Assembly: GCA_903893565.1 (NCBI GenBank)
Contig: CAITMU010000105.1
Location: 186,001-250,000 of the forward strand
DNA length: 64,000 bases
Direction: 5' to 3'
Source: an uncultured beta proteobacterium
GTDB lineage: Bacteria > Pseudomonadota > Gammaproteobacteria > Burkholderiales > SG8-41
In this document: positions 45,920 through 55,447 of the stretch, one piece after another
How the letters are laid out: every line of letters starts with the position of its first letter
How positions within the stretch are numbered: the first letter of the stretch is position 1
Translations under genes and position numbers: made by a program
Notes under the pieces: model-generated
Databases searched by the model: none
The model's input: the letters and a program-made list of their open reading frames with translations, nothing else
What the model was told of the DNA's origin: nothing

Positions 45920-47044
45920 ATGTCTGACTTATCTCACGTCCGCCCTGCTCATTCCAACGCGCTGAAAAACCCGCAACTTCCGATCAAATGGTATTTTGAT
46001 CCCCAGATTGCTGAACTAGAAAAGCGTGTGCTATTTGATCAGGGGCCTGGCTATGTTGGCCATGAACTCATGACACCCCAAGCCGGTGACTTTCACACTC
46101 TGGCTAGCCATAACAATGCTCAGGTTTTGGTCAGAAATGATAAGGGCATCAATCTACTTAGCAATATATGCCGGCACCGCCAAGCCCTCATGCTCGAAGG
46201 TCGGGGACACGCCAAAAACATCGTATGCCCCCTGCATCGTTGGACTTACGGTCTTGATGGGCAATTGTTAGGGGCCCCGCACTTTGCACAAAACCCTTGC
46301 CTGCCCCTTAACGCCACTGGCTTGCAACAATGGAACGGCATGTTGTTTTCCGGACAACGGCAAGTAGGGACGGATTTTCATAACATCATGGCCACTCAGG
46401 GTCTGGATTTTAAAGACTTCATGTATGACCGCACTGAAATCGAGGAATACGCCTGTAACTGGAAAACTTTCATTGAAGTTTACCTTGAAGACTACCATGT
46501 CGAGCCCTTTCATCCCGGGCTCAGTGGCTTTGTCAATGTTGCTGACCTACGTTGGGAGTTCGGAGATTGGTTCAGCGTTCAAACCTGCGGAGTCAAACAA
46601 AGTCTACTCAAACCCGGAAGCGCGGTTTATGCGCGTTGGCATAAGCAAGTGTTGCAACGTAGTGAGGGCCGTATTCCAGCACAGGGAGCGATTTGGCTTA
46701 CCTATTTTCCAGCGCTCATGGTGGAATGGTATCCCCACGTGCTCGTCATTAGCCAACTCATTCCCCGTGGCCCTGATGCCTGCACTAATATCGTTGAATT
46801 TTATTACCCTGAAGAAATTGCACTCTTCGAGCGGGAGTTTATTGAGGCCGAACAAGCCGCTTACCGCGAGACGGCCGTCGAGGATCGAGAGATTTGTGAT
46901 CGCATGACCGCCGGACGCAAACACTTATATCAACAAGGTCGGGATGAACAAGGTCCTTATCAAACCCCGCTTGAAGACGGGCTTAAACATTTTCACGATT
47001 TTATTCACCGTCAACTATCGCCGCATCTGGTTTCAGCGCCCTAA
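45920..47044 (+). CDS. Rieske non-haem iron oxygenase, alpha-subunit type
   Basis: A 374-aa Rieske-type ring-hydroxylating oxygenase subunit. The [2Fe-2S] ligands are in NICRHRQ and CPLHRWTYG (Cys-x-His and Cys-x2-His). The mononuclear iron site begins with EDYHVEPFHPG, with the bridging Asp/Glu in EVYLED. No reductase or ferredoxin gene is nearby. Homologues are common beside dxs/ispA/xseB in betaproteobacteria and their natural substrate is not established to my knowledge. It is divergent from xseB. Confidence 0.88.
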   Translation: MSDLSHVRPAHSNALKNPQLPIKWYFDPQIAELEKRVLFDQGPGYVGHELMTPQAGDFHTLASHNNAQVLVRNDKGINLLSNICRHRQALMLEGRGHAKNIVCPLHRWTYGLDGQLLGAPHFAQNPCLPLNATGLQQWNGMLFSGQRQVGTDFHNIMATQGLDFKDFMYDRTEIEEYACNWKTFIEVYLEDYHVEPFHPGLSGFVNVADLRWEFGDWFSVQTCGVKQSLLKPGSAVYARWHKQVLQRSEGRIPAQGAIWLTYFPALMVEWYPHVLVISQLIPRGPDACTNIVEFYYPEEIALFEREFIEAEQAAYRETAVEDREICDRMTAGRKHLYQQGRDEQGPYQTPLEDGLKHFHDFIHRQLSPHLVSAP

Positions 47045-47161
47045 AAAATAGGGCTTAGCTAAAACCACCCGCGGTCGTGATGTCATTTTTTGCGGTGTGA
47101 AATTATTCCTAACAAGTGACTATTTTTTTTAAAAAATATTGACGTTTTAAAGGCAAAGCCC

Positions 47162-48013
47162 ATGAGTTTTACTACCCTCATTTGCGTTTCTGATTTAGCA
47201 ATGCAGGTAAACAACCCTCAATGGGTCATTTGTGATTGTCGGCACGATCTCACCCGTTATCACAGTGGGCGCGAGGCTTACAAACAGTCACATATTCCAG
47301 GTGCTCGTTTTTTACATCTAGATGAAGATTTATCAGGTCCTAAAAACGGCCTGAATGGACGCCACCCCCTACCTCACCCACAAACCCTCGCGCTACGATT
47401 AGGCGCTCTTGGCATCAGTAACCAAACCCAAGTCATCGTCTACGATGATCAAGACGGGGTATACGCAGCCAGGCTGTGGTGGATGATGCGTTGGATTGGA
47501 CACACTAGCGTAGCCGTTTTAAACGGGGGCTTCAAACATTGGATCGCATCGGGACAACCCATTAACGACCAACGCCCGACTTGGGCACCATTGAATTACC
47601 AAGCCAAACTTGTCAATGGCCTGACCGTATCGAGTCAGAACATCGTCCAGCAGTTAGCAAACCCTGAGTGGATCGTGCTAGATGCCAGAAGTGCGGACAG
47701 GTTTCGTGGGGAAAACGAAACGCTCGATCCTGTGGCAGGTCATATCCCAGGTGCCAAAAATAGATTTTTTAAAAATAATCTCACCGTTGATGGACTCTTT
47801 AAATCTCCCGAGGTATTACAGGCGGAATTTACGCAACAAAACCTACTCAATCATCCCAGCACACTCGTTCACCAGTGCGGTTCAGGGGTCAGCGCGTGCC
47901 ACAACCTTTTAGCCATGGAGTGGGCCAATGTAAAGGGCTCTAAGCTCTACCCTGGATCATGGAGCGAGTGGATTAGTCATCCCCAACGGCCTATTGCAAG
48001 AGGCCTGTCTTAA
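47162..48013 (+). CDS. sseA: 3-mercaptopyruvate sulfurtransferase (rhodanese family)
   Basis: A 283-aa two-domain rhodanese. The catalytic Cys239 lies in CGSGVSA, which is the mercaptopyruvate-type loop (thiosulfate-type is CRKGVTA). The N-terminal inactive domain has WVICDCRHDL and HIPGARFLHLDEDLSG. It transfers sulfur from mercaptopyruvate to thiols or cyanide. It follows the Rieske gene and is convergent with the sulfide dehydrogenase pair. Confidence 0.9.
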   Translation: MSFTTLICVSDLAMQVNNPQWVICDCRHDLTRYHSGREAYKQSHIPGARFLHLDEDLSGPKNGLNGRHPLPHPQTLALRLGALGISNQTQVIVYDDQDGVYAARLWWMMRWIGHTSVAVLNGGFKHWIASGQPINDQRPTWAPLNYQAKLVNGLTVSSQNIVQQLANPEWIVLDARSADRFRGENETLDPVAGHIPGAKNRFFKNNLTVDGLFKSPEVLQAEFTQQNLLNHPSTLVHQCGSGVSACHNLLAMEWANVKGSKLYPGSWSEWISHPQRPIARGLS

Positions 48014-48166
48014 AACCACCTCTTAACCTGAATACTTCAAAAATCCAATCCGTGCGAACTCATCTCAATAAGGTAATCCTTAGGTTCATGCCTCTCTAAG
48101 TAGCGCGAGCCGACACGCAACCCGTGCCCATCCAAGAATTCCCTTCGTCTTAGCCATAGGGGAAGT

Positions 48167-49435
48167 TCAGTGAAACGTATCGGCCCAAATATTTTTAGCC
48201 CAGGCCCATGCCTGTTGCCCTTCCCGCACACTGGGCTCAGTTGACAATCCACCGGCTCCCTTGACGGCCACCATTGATTTTTCTTGCGCATTATATTGAT
48301 GCAAAGAAGCCACATGCATCGCTTGTTGACCATCAACAAAACTGTAACAGGTGTTCATCATCACGGGCTGCGGGTTAACCGCCTCACCTTGGAGTAGCGC
48401 AATCACGGCTGCAGCGCACACCTTTGCCTGCTGATTGGCCATACTGGCCGACTTAGGCATCAACGACCCCGCCAAGGTCGCATCCCCCAAGATATGAATC
48501 CCTTTTGCGGCGATAGACTCACAACTAGTCCAATCCACACCACACCATCGACCGTTGGCGGTAATCAATCCACTTCGAAGTGCAATCTGTGCCGCTCTCT
48601 GTGGCGGCAACACGCTAATCACATCCCCTTTAATATCATCGAATTGAAGTTTAATGACTTTATTTTTAGCATCAACATCATTCATTTCGCTGTTGGGTTG
48701 ATAGTCAATCATACTCGGATAAAATTGATCCCAAGCCGCATGGAACAATCCAGGTTTGGAAACAATCTCTGGATTTGAATCAAGAACAATAATTTTAGAA
48801 CGCGGTTTGTGGCGCTTAAAATAATCTGCGATTTGGCAAACCCTTTCATAGGGACCAGCCGGACAACGAAAAGGGGCCAAGGGAATATGAAAAACAAACA
48901 CCCCCCCATCGTCCATCGCCTGCAATTGCTTTTGTAGCGCCAGTGTTTGTGGCCCCGCTTTCCAAGCGTGTAACACTTGGGCTTGGGCTGACTCATCATT
49001 CAACCCGGGAATACTGTCATAAAGGTAATCCACACCAGGAGATACGATCACACGGTCATAGGTTAATAACCCCGCACGCGCAAGCCGAACACTCCGGGTC
49101 GCAGCATCAATCTGTATCGCCTCATCCATTATCACTTCAATGCCGCGGGCTTTCAGCGCCTGATAATTTTGCACAACTGCATTAAGACCAACATAACCTG
49201 AAAGAATCAGGTTACTTAACGGACAAGAAACAAATTGTGATTCACGTTCAACCAACGTGACCGAGCACTCAGGTGCCCACGCTTTTATATACTTGGCCGC
49301 GGTAGCACCACCAAATCCGCCTCCGATCACCAGTACCCGGGCTTGATTCATACGTGATTGAGCGTGTGCAAACCCGGTCAGCCCTAACCCGCCTGCGACA
49401 AATCCACTTAAAAATTGGCGCTTGGATAAATTCAT
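48167..49435 (-). CDS. fccB: Sulfide dehydrogenase (flavocytochrome c) flavoprotein chain
   Basis: A 422-aa FAD protein of the FccB/SoxF family that oxidises sulfide in the periplasm and passes electrons to a cytochrome c subunit. A signal with a Lys-Arg variant of the twin-arginine motif (SKRQFLSG) and hydrophobic stretch ends near AHAQ, consistent with Tat export of a folded flavoprotein. VLVIGGGFGGATAAKYIKAW binds FAD. Cys in FRCPAGPYERVC and in NTCYSFV are candidates for the redox disulfide. It is preceded by the cytochrome gene 24 nt upstream. Confidence 0.88.
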   Translation of the reverse strand: MNLSKRQFLSGFVAGGLGLTGFAHAQSRMNQARVLVIGGGFGGATAAKYIKAWAPECSVTLVERESQFVSCPLSNLILSGYVGLNAVVQNYQALKARGIEVIMDEAIQIDAATRSVRLARAGLLTYDRVIVSPGVDYLYDSIPGLNDESAQAQVLHAWKAGPQTLALQKQLQAMDDGGVFVFHIPLAPFRCPAGPYERVCQIADYFKRHKPRSKIIVLDSNPEIVSKPGLFHAAWDQFYPSMIDYQPNSEMNDVDAKNKVIKLQFDDIKGDVISVLPPQRAAQIALRSGLITANGRWCGVDWTSCESIAAKGIHILGDATLAGSLMPKSASMANQQAKVCAAAVIALLQGEAVNPQPVMMNTCYSFVDGQQAMHVASLHQYNAQEKSMVAVKGAGGLSTEPSVREGQQAWAWAKNIWADTFH

Positions 49436-49459
49436 AAAAAAAGAGGGGCCTTGGGGTAG

Positions 49460-49798
49460 CTAGGGTTTGAGACTTTGCACCGAATGCGCAATCGCTCTTA
49501 ACTGGCTTTCACTATATCCCTTTGCCAATTGAACCATAATCTCAGCACTTTGATTGGAGCGCTGATAAGCCATCAAGCGCTCAAACAATGCAGACTCTTT
49601 CCATCCCGCCAAACTAGGAATGGTTTTATCTTGACTATGCCCCCCATCACCATGGCAAGTAAAACACCCGGCCACTAATGAACGACCGATGGTCATCTCC
49701 TGAGCCTGACAAAGGTGGCCAAAACAGAGCAACAACACACCCACCGACAAAATGCCCAAAGAGCGCCACTGACAATAATCCTGCATAGGCAAGCGCAT
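49460..49798 (-). CDS. fccA: Cytochrome c subunit of flavocytochrome c
   Basis: A 112-aa class I cytochrome c with one haem site: Cys45, Cys48 and His49 (CFTCH), and a downstream Met as possible sixth ligand (EIMVQLAKG). A Sec signal is present, ending near CQAQ. It lies immediately before fccB in the same orientation, so it is probably the electron acceptor of the sulfide dehydrogenase. The start is ATG 49798 or 49786. It resembles the single-haem type rather than the dihaem cytochromes of some species. Confidence 0.82.
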   Translation of the reverse strand: MRLPMQDYCQWRSLGILSVGVLLLCFGHLCQAQEMTIGRSLVAGCFTCHGDGGHSQDKTIPSLAGWKESALFERLMAYQRSNQSAEIMVQLAKGYSESQLRAIAHSVQSLKP

Positions 49799-49819
49799 TA
49801 CAGGGCTGGCACTTTACTA

Positions 49820-52087
49820 TCAAACCACACTAGGTTCTGATTTTTTTTCTTCGGCAAATACCAACTTCACTTTGTCCGTCTCATCCCAGTCAACCGTCAG
49901 TTTACCGCCTGAAACCAAACGACCAAAAAGTAACTCATCGGCCAAGGCACTACGAATCGTATCCTGAATTAGCCTTGACATCGGGCGTGCACCCATCGTT
50001 GGGTCAAAGCCTTTCTTGGCCAGATAATCCTTTAATGCCTGAGTAAAGGTGATGTCCACTTTCTTCTCATGCAACTGGTCCTCTAATTGCATCAAGAATT
50101 TATCAACAACTCGTAAAATGACAGCACGATCCAAGGGAGCAAAAGAAATAGTAGCATCAAGACGATTACGAAACTCCGGAGTAAACATACGTTTAATCTC
50201 GCCCATCTCATCGCCCACTTGTTTGCTTGGTGTGAATCCCATATGAGATTTAGTCAATTCAGAGGCCCCCGCATTGGTCGTCATAATAATGACAACATTA
50301 CGAAAATCGGCCTTCCGCCCATTGTTATCGGTCAAAGTGCCATGATCCATAACTTGCAATAGAATATTGAAAATATCTGGGTGCGCTTTTTCAATCTCAT
50401 CTAAAAGCAATACCGAATAGGGTTGTTTGGTAATCTGTTCGGTTAAAAGGCCACCTTGATCAAAACCGACGTAACCAGGAGGCGCGCCGATGAGACGCGA
50501 GACCGCATGGCGCTCCATGTATTCGGACATATCAAAACGCAATAACTCCACTCCCATCACATAGGCAAGTTGGCGAGCCACTTCTGTTTTACCCACACCG
50601 GTGGGTCCAGAAAAAAGAAAGCTGCCTATCGGCTTCAAAGGATTACCCAAGCCACTGCGTGCCATTTTGATAGCCGTGGTTAAAGCATCGATCGCTTTAT
50701 CCTGACCAAAGACTACCGACTTCAAATCACGGGGAAGGGTTTTTAATGCATTGCGATCATCATTGGAAACCGTTTGTGGCGGTATGCGGGTAATCTTTGC
50801 CACCACTTCTTCGATTTCGTGCTTGCTGATGACTTTTTTTTGTTTTGATTTAGGTAAAATCCTCTGCGCAGCACCCGCCTCATCAATCACATCAATGGCT
50901 TTATCCGGCAAATGTCGATCATTAATAAAGCGGGCCGCCAACTCGGCCGCAGCTGTGAGCGCTGCCGCCATGTATTTCACGCCATGATGTTGTTCAAAGC
51001 GAGACTTCAATCCTTTGAGAATCAATATAGTTTCTTCAACCGAGGGCTCCTGAACATCAATCTTTTGAAATCGTCGAGATAGGGCATGATCTTTTTCAAA
51101 AACACCGCGATACTCAGTGTAGGTGGTTGCCCCGATACACTTTAATTGTCCATTGGACAATGCAGGTTTTAATAAATTTGATGCATCCAACGTGCCGCCA
51201 GATGCCGCACCTGCACCAATCAGCGTGTGAATTTCATCAATAAACAAAATGGCATGGGGATTGTCTTGCAATTGTTTTAATACGGCTTTGAGCCGTTGCT
51301 CAAAATCTCCACGATATTTTGTACCCGCTAACAACGCTCCCATGTCTAATGAGTAAACAGTGCTTTTTGCTAAAATGTCGGGCACTTCATTTTCAACAAT
51401 TTTTTTAGCGAGTCCTTCGGCAATGGCCGTTTTACCCACACCCGCTTCACCCACCAACAAAGGATTATTTTTACGGCGCCTACATAGAATTTGTATAGCC
51501 CTTTCCAGTTCTTTATCACGGCCGATTAAAGGATCTATTTTCCCCTGCTGCGCTCTGACATTAAGGTTCTGGGTATACGTTTCTAATGCCCCATTTTTAG
51601 GGGCAGATTCTTCTGCATGCTCTGTCTCTGCCTCATTTTTAACCGGTTCAGACTGTGCGGTTTTACTAACACCATGAGAAATGAAATTCACAATATCTAA
51701 GCGGGTAATACCTTTTTGATTGAGGAAATAGACCGCGTGAGAATCTTTTTCACCAAAAATAGCCACCAAAACGTTAGCCCCCGTGACCTCTTTCTTGCCC
51801 GAGGATTGCACATGCAAAATAGCGCGCTGTATCACTCGTTGAAAACCTAGAGTTGGCTGGGTATCGGTCTCCTCACCTGACAATATGGGGGTATGCTCCG
51901 AGACGAACTCCGTCAATTGTTTGCGAAGATCATCTACGTCCGCTGCACAAGCCTTCAACACCTCAACCGCCGAGGGGTTATCCACCAAAGCCAACAATAA
52001 GTGCTCAACGGTAATAAATTCATGCCGTTTTTGGCGGGCTTCCATAAAAGCCATATGTAGGCTTACTTCAAGTTCTTGGGCAATCAT
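49820..52087 (-). CDS. clpA: ATP-dependent Clp protease, ATP-binding subunit ClpA
   Basis: A 755-aa AAA+ unfoldase with two ATPase modules: Walker A motifs GEAGVGKTA and GPTGVGKTE, plus the N-terminal Clp repeat domain (HEFITVEHLLLALV). It works with ClpP and takes N-degron substrates from ClpS. ATG 52087 is preceded by an AGGAC site. It follows clpS by 32 nt. No clpP is in this window. Confidence 0.97.
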   Translation of the reverse strand: MIAQELEVSLHMAFMEARQKRHEFITVEHLLLALVDNPSAVEVLKACAADVDDLRKQLTEFVSEHTPILSGEETDTQPTLGFQRVIQRAILHVQSSGKKEVTGANVLVAIFGEKDSHAVYFLNQKGITRLDIVNFISHGVSKTAQSEPVKNEAETEHAEESAPKNGALETYTQNLNVRAQQGKIDPLIGRDKELERAIQILCRRRKNNPLLVGEAGVGKTAIAEGLAKKIVENEVPDILAKSTVYSLDMGALLAGTKYRGDFEQRLKAVLKQLQDNPHAILFIDEIHTLIGAGAASGGTLDASNLLKPALSNGQLKCIGATTYTEYRGVFEKDHALSRRFQKIDVQEPSVEETILILKGLKSRFEQHHGVKYMAAALTAAAELAARFINDRHLPDKAIDVIDEAGAAQRILPKSKQKKVISKHEIEEVVAKITRIPPQTVSNDDRNALKTLPRDLKSVVFGQDKAIDALTTAIKMARSGLGNPLKPIGSFLFSGPTGVGKTEVARQLAYVMGVELLRFDMSEYMERHAVSRLIGAPPGYVGFDQGGLLTEQITKQPYSVLLLDEIEKAHPDIFNILLQVMDHGTLTDNNGRKADFRNVVIIMTTNAGASELTKSHMGFTPSKQVGDEMGEIKRMFTPEFRNRLDATISFAPLDRAVILRVVDKFLMQLEDQLHEKKVDITFTQALKDYLAKKGFDPTMGARPMSRLIQDTIRSALADELLFGRLVSGGKLTVDWDETDKVKLVFAEEKKSEPSVV

Positions 52088-52119
52088 TGGCGTCCTTTAG
52101 ACACTAAAACAATAAAAAA

Positions 52120-52443
52120 TTAATTTTCTTCCATCATGCACTGCAAAGGATGCTGGTGTTGCTTAGCAAATGAACGAACTAACTCTACCTTGGTTGCGGC
52201 CACATCCTTTGAGAAAATCCCACATACGCCCCTGCCTTCCCGGTGCACCTTCAACATCACCTGGGTCGCTTTTTCTCGATCCAGAGCAAAAAACTTCTGT
52301 AATACAATAATGACAAAATCCATCGGGGTATAGTCATCATTTAAGATCAGCACCTTAAACATAGGTGGGGGTTTAATTTTGGTTCTTTCTAGTTCCAGAA
52401 CCGTGTCATCTCGATGTTTACCAGCCATAATTAAACTTTTCAA
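52120..52443 (-). CDS. clpS: ATP-dependent Clp protease adaptor protein ClpS
   Basis: A 107-aa adaptor for N-degron substrates. The N-degron pocket is in [15 protein letters not shown] with [14 protein letters not shown] and [13 protein letters not shown] 52443 is used; an internal ATG at 52428 ([10 protein letters not shown]) is a little closer to the common family start. It leads the clpS-clpA operon. The upstream region has a 7-bp dyad. Confidence 0.94.
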   Translation of the reverse strand: MKSLIMAGKHRDDTVLELERTKIKPPPMFKVLILNDDYTPMDFVIIVLQKFFALDREKATQVMLKVHREGRGVCGIFSKDVAATKVELVRSFAKQHQHPLQCMMEEN

Positions 52444-53227
52444 CTCAAATGAAAACTATAGGTCTCTAATTAAATACTTCCCGCTAGCTTCTATTTTGGA
52501 CGTAATCACGAAAAATTCAAGGGGTAAATGAAAACCTTATTTTTTTGCCTATTACGTCTCACGTAATTCATTGTATGATGAACTGTGGTAAAACAATCAC
52601 TATAGATCAAACGCCTTTACTAGGGATCGTGAAGGCTGACGAATGGGCTTCTAAGTGCCCACCTTAAATTTCCCCTCCCCCTTCTTCTGACCGTTCACTA
52701 CACCATGTAGTTTTGCTTCAGTAAAATCAAGACTTTAGCCTTTCAGAGCCTTATTCTAAGCCCTTTCGCTTAGCCACTAGTCTGTAATGCTCCTACCCAA
52801 AATACGTGAATTTACAGCAATAAAAACTCTCAGAAACGTCTCCTAGGCTGGTTTCTTACCCTTTGGCATCATTAGTGCTTTCCGAAACCGGTAATTACTT
52901 CTATCGGTGACTGAAATATATTGTGGTTCAAGGCATAAACTCAACTTTGTTCCTTAAATTCCTTCCAACAATATTTTTTAGGCCTAAAATCATCAAAAGG
53001 ACCACAATGTGATAATTCGTAGCTTCTGGGCGCTTTATTCATTCACAAAATTTGCTCAGGGCATTTATGCAAAAAGCAATCAATGCGATAATACTCATCT
53101 ACTTTCTATGAAAGAGGGGCTGGGCAGTCGTTAAACCAATCTGGGATTGGAAAACACTGTGAGATCGTTGCAGTTTACCGATCACCCATTTTATTTATCT
53201 AATGAATGCCAACGGAGAATAAGCAAC
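52444..53227. other. Divergent intergenic region, no recognisable gene
   Basis: Almost 800 nt, AT-rich, between clpS and the large unrecognised gene. It contains a perfect palindrome ATTACGT-CTC-ACGTAAT (52551-52567) and another ACGTAAT at 52500-52506. No cold-shock gene or RNA was recognised, although such genes often precede clpS in relatives. Confidence 0.35.
52551..52567. promoter_or_regulatory. Palindrome ATTACGT-CTC-ACGTAAT
   Basis: A perfect 7-bp inverted repeat with 3-bp centre, about 110 bp upstream of clpS. A third ACGTAAT occurs at 52500-52506. The arrangement suggests an operator for an unknown dimeric regulator. Confidence 0.3.
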
Positions 53228-54604
53228 ATGACTGGAAAACTCGACCTGTTCAAAATCGCACAGGAAGAACAAAGCGGTGATCTATTTAAACTTCTAGACA
53301 GCCTCTACAAACGATCAACAACGCAACCCAAAGGCATAAAAGATGCCATCATTTGGGAGGGTGGCAGCACCCAGGGTGGTGTGCAACCCGTAGCCCATGC
53401 GTTTACGGATATGTTTGCCCTGAATGGAACCCTCATGGCACTAGATGTATTGGGGCTACCCTTTCTTGGCGTACCCATGATGGCGCAGTTTCGCCACGAT
53501 ACCAAATTAAAATCGCTCGAGTGGTTCGGCAAGATGGACTATACCTGTCTAAAATGGTCCACCGCCGGCGATTTCATGGTCAATGATCATGGCAAAAAAG
53601 TTGTGGTGGCTGGAAAATCTGCTAATGCTCCTCTTCGTACTGCCGCCGGCGTTTACTGTAATGTGCGCCCCTATGGCACCATCACTAGCATACGTTTCAT
53701 GCCCGGATTGCCCTATTCTCAAGACAAAAAGAAATTTATTGTCGAAAAATCGACGGGTAACATCCATTCAGAAATGAATACCCCGGGTGTACGCATGGCC
53801 TATGCCGCTCGCTTATTTTTAAAAATGGTTCATGAAACAGGCCAGATCGGTCGGGTCGCTACCAAACCTACCCAAGCACAAGAAGACGCGGTCAACGCAG
53901 GGATCTTCCGTTGGTTGCTACAAGGCACTAAGTTCAAATTAAAGCGCCAATATGCAGTTGATGCCTATGAAGAGCATAAAGAAAACGTAGACGCTATCGT
54001 CGCCCTGTTGCCTAAAGACTTCAAAGATGGCATGCAAAATTGGGGTGGTGATGTGTATGAGCATATTTCGGACACTAACTTCGGCTTATTGCTGCATGAC
54101 ATGATTAACCAACGTCAATGCGTAGTGTATGCCACCGACCTAGATGGCGATCGCTTAACCGACTTGATGGCTGATGCTCCAGATGTCTTGCGTGCATGGG
54201 GACAATTGGTTTTGGATCATGCAAAATCAGGCAAGGATATGAAAAAAGTATGGTCTGATATGGGCTTTACCATGACCAATGGTAAGGACATGACTAGCGT
54301 TATGTACCGCATAGAGGGAGCGCCGATTTATGAACAAACACTTGGCTCCGCCGATGCGATGCTGCTTCGCTTACTCGATGGGGATGAAACCGTAGGCGGG
54401 GAAAAACAACCCTACGATCCGCGCATTCACTTTGTATTGATCAATGAGGCCTACAAAGCCGCCAATCCAGGCAATAAAGCGTTGGCGGATTGGCTTGACG
54501 TACAGTTAGCAACCTTTGATCGCATTTATGCGGACAAACGGCCTCGCTATATTGACGGTTACGATCAATTAAAAGCCGCGATCAAACCATGGGGCACCCA
54601 CTAA
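53228..54604 (+). CDS. Large conserved-looking protein of unknown function
   Basis: A 458-aa cytoplasmic-looking protein I do not recognise. ATG 53228 is preceded by GGAG at 10 nt; the frame is open to 53147 but the added part has no ribosome binding site. It has no signal peptide, no membrane segment and no known nucleotide-binding motif. Noticeable blocks are IIWEGGSTQGGVQPVAHAFT, a Pro/Gly/Met-rich hydrophobic stretch (VLGLPFLGVPMMAQFRHDT) and a DATDLDGD-like acidic segment (YATDLDGDRLTDL). Codon use and composition match the neighbours, so it is probably a native gene. An intrinsic terminator follows it. Confidence 0.7.
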   Translation: MTGKLDLFKIAQEEQSGDLFKLLDSLYKRSTTQPKGIKDAIIWEGGSTQGGVQPVAHAFTDMFALNGTLMALDVLGLPFLGVPMMAQFRHDTKLKSLEWFGKMDYTCLKWSTAGDFMVNDHGKKVVVAGKSANAPLRTAAGVYCNVRPYGTITSIRFMPGLPYSQDKKKFIVEKSTGNIHSEMNTPGVRMAYAARLFLKMVHETGQIGRVATKPTQAQEDAVNAGIFRWLLQGTKFKLKRQYAVDAYEEHKENVDAIVALLPKDFKDGMQNWGGDVYEHISDTNFGLLLHDMINQRQCVVYATDLDGDRLTDLMADAPDVLRAWGQLVLDHAKSGKDMKKVWSDMGFTMTNGKDMTSVMYRIEGAPIYEQTLGSADAMLLRLLDGDETVGGEKQPYDPRIHFVLINEAYKAANPGNKALADWLDVQLATFDRIYADKRPRYIDGYDQLKAAIKPWGTH

Positions 54605-54681
54605 AAGTGGGTCGACACGTCGTAACACCCATTGCCACGTGAAGTGATCGTCATCAACACTTCGTTTTTGACATCAAACCA

Positions 54682-54708
54682 ACAACGCCCGCCCCTAGCG
54701 GGCGTTGT
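54682..54708 (+). terminator. Hairpin terminator just before rluE
   Basis: ACAACGCCCGC (54682-54692) and GCGGGCGTTGT (54698-54708) form an 11-bp perfect stem with a CCCTA loop, followed by GCTTTG, a short T run. It ends 10 nt before the rluE ATG, so it also lies in the rluE translation-initiation region. Confidence 0.6.
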
Positions 54709-54717
54709 GCTTTGTCC

Positions 54718-55284
54718 ATGATCAACCATAAAGGGCTCATTCTTCTTAATAAGCCTTATGGCGTTTTATGCCAGTTTCGCGACAATGAGGGGAAGATCAC
54801 TCTCAAAGATTACATTAAAGAACCCCATTTTTATGCAGCGGGTCGCCTAGATGCCGATAGCGAAGGGCTTGTCGTTTTAACCAATGATGGCAAACAACAA
54901 CACCTAATCAGCGATCCTCGTCATAAACTGCCCAAAACCTACATGGTTCAGGTAGAAGGTCAGCCCGATGAAAAAGCCCTTCAACAAATTCAAAATGGCC
55001 TTTTACTCAACGATGGCCCAACAAAACCAGCCTTGGCATGTCTCATCAGGGAGCCGACTTGGTTATGGCCCAGAAATCCACCCATCCGCTTTCGCAAAAA
55101 TCTGCCAACACAATGGATTAAAATAACCTTAAGAGAAGGAAGAAACCGCCAAGTCCGGCGCATGACGGCCAAAATGGGGCATCCAACCCTCAGACTCATC
55201 CGTTTTAGCATTGGAAACTGGACCATTAATGGCCTAAAACCGGGAGAATCTCAATGGGCCGAATTGCCAAAAATTCCTAACTAA
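54718..55284 (+). CDS. rluE: 23S rRNA pseudouridine synthase, RluE type
   Basis: A 188-aa pseudouridine synthase of the RsuA/RluB/E/F family. The catalytic Asp is in [19 protein letters not shown] and the C-terminal [20 protein letters not shown] block is typical. RluE modifies U2457 of 23S rRNA in E. coli. The N-terminal S4 domain is absent, as expected for RluE. It starts at ATG 54718, directly after a strong hairpin, and no ribosome binding site is present, so translation may depend on the upstream transcript. Confidence 0.88.
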   Translation: MINHKGLILLNKPYGVLCQFRDNEGKITLKDYIKEPHFYAAGRLDADSEGLVVLTNDGKQQHLISDPRHKLPKTYMVQVEGQPDEKALQQIQNGLLLNDGPTKPALACLIREPTWLWPRNPPIRFRKNLPTQWIKITLREGRNRQVRRMTAKMGHPTLRLIRFSIGNWTINGLKPGESQWAELPKIPN

Positions 55285-55447
55285 TTGAATTTATTGATAT
55301 TTTTATATTTATGCTTTTTTTGTGAAAAAAATGATCCTCTAATGTCAACCTCACATGACCTGATACGTTATTATGTGTAGCTGGAAAAATTCCGGTGCGT
55401 TTTATAAAAAATTTTTAAATTAATATACTTTTAGAAGAGGTTTTACT

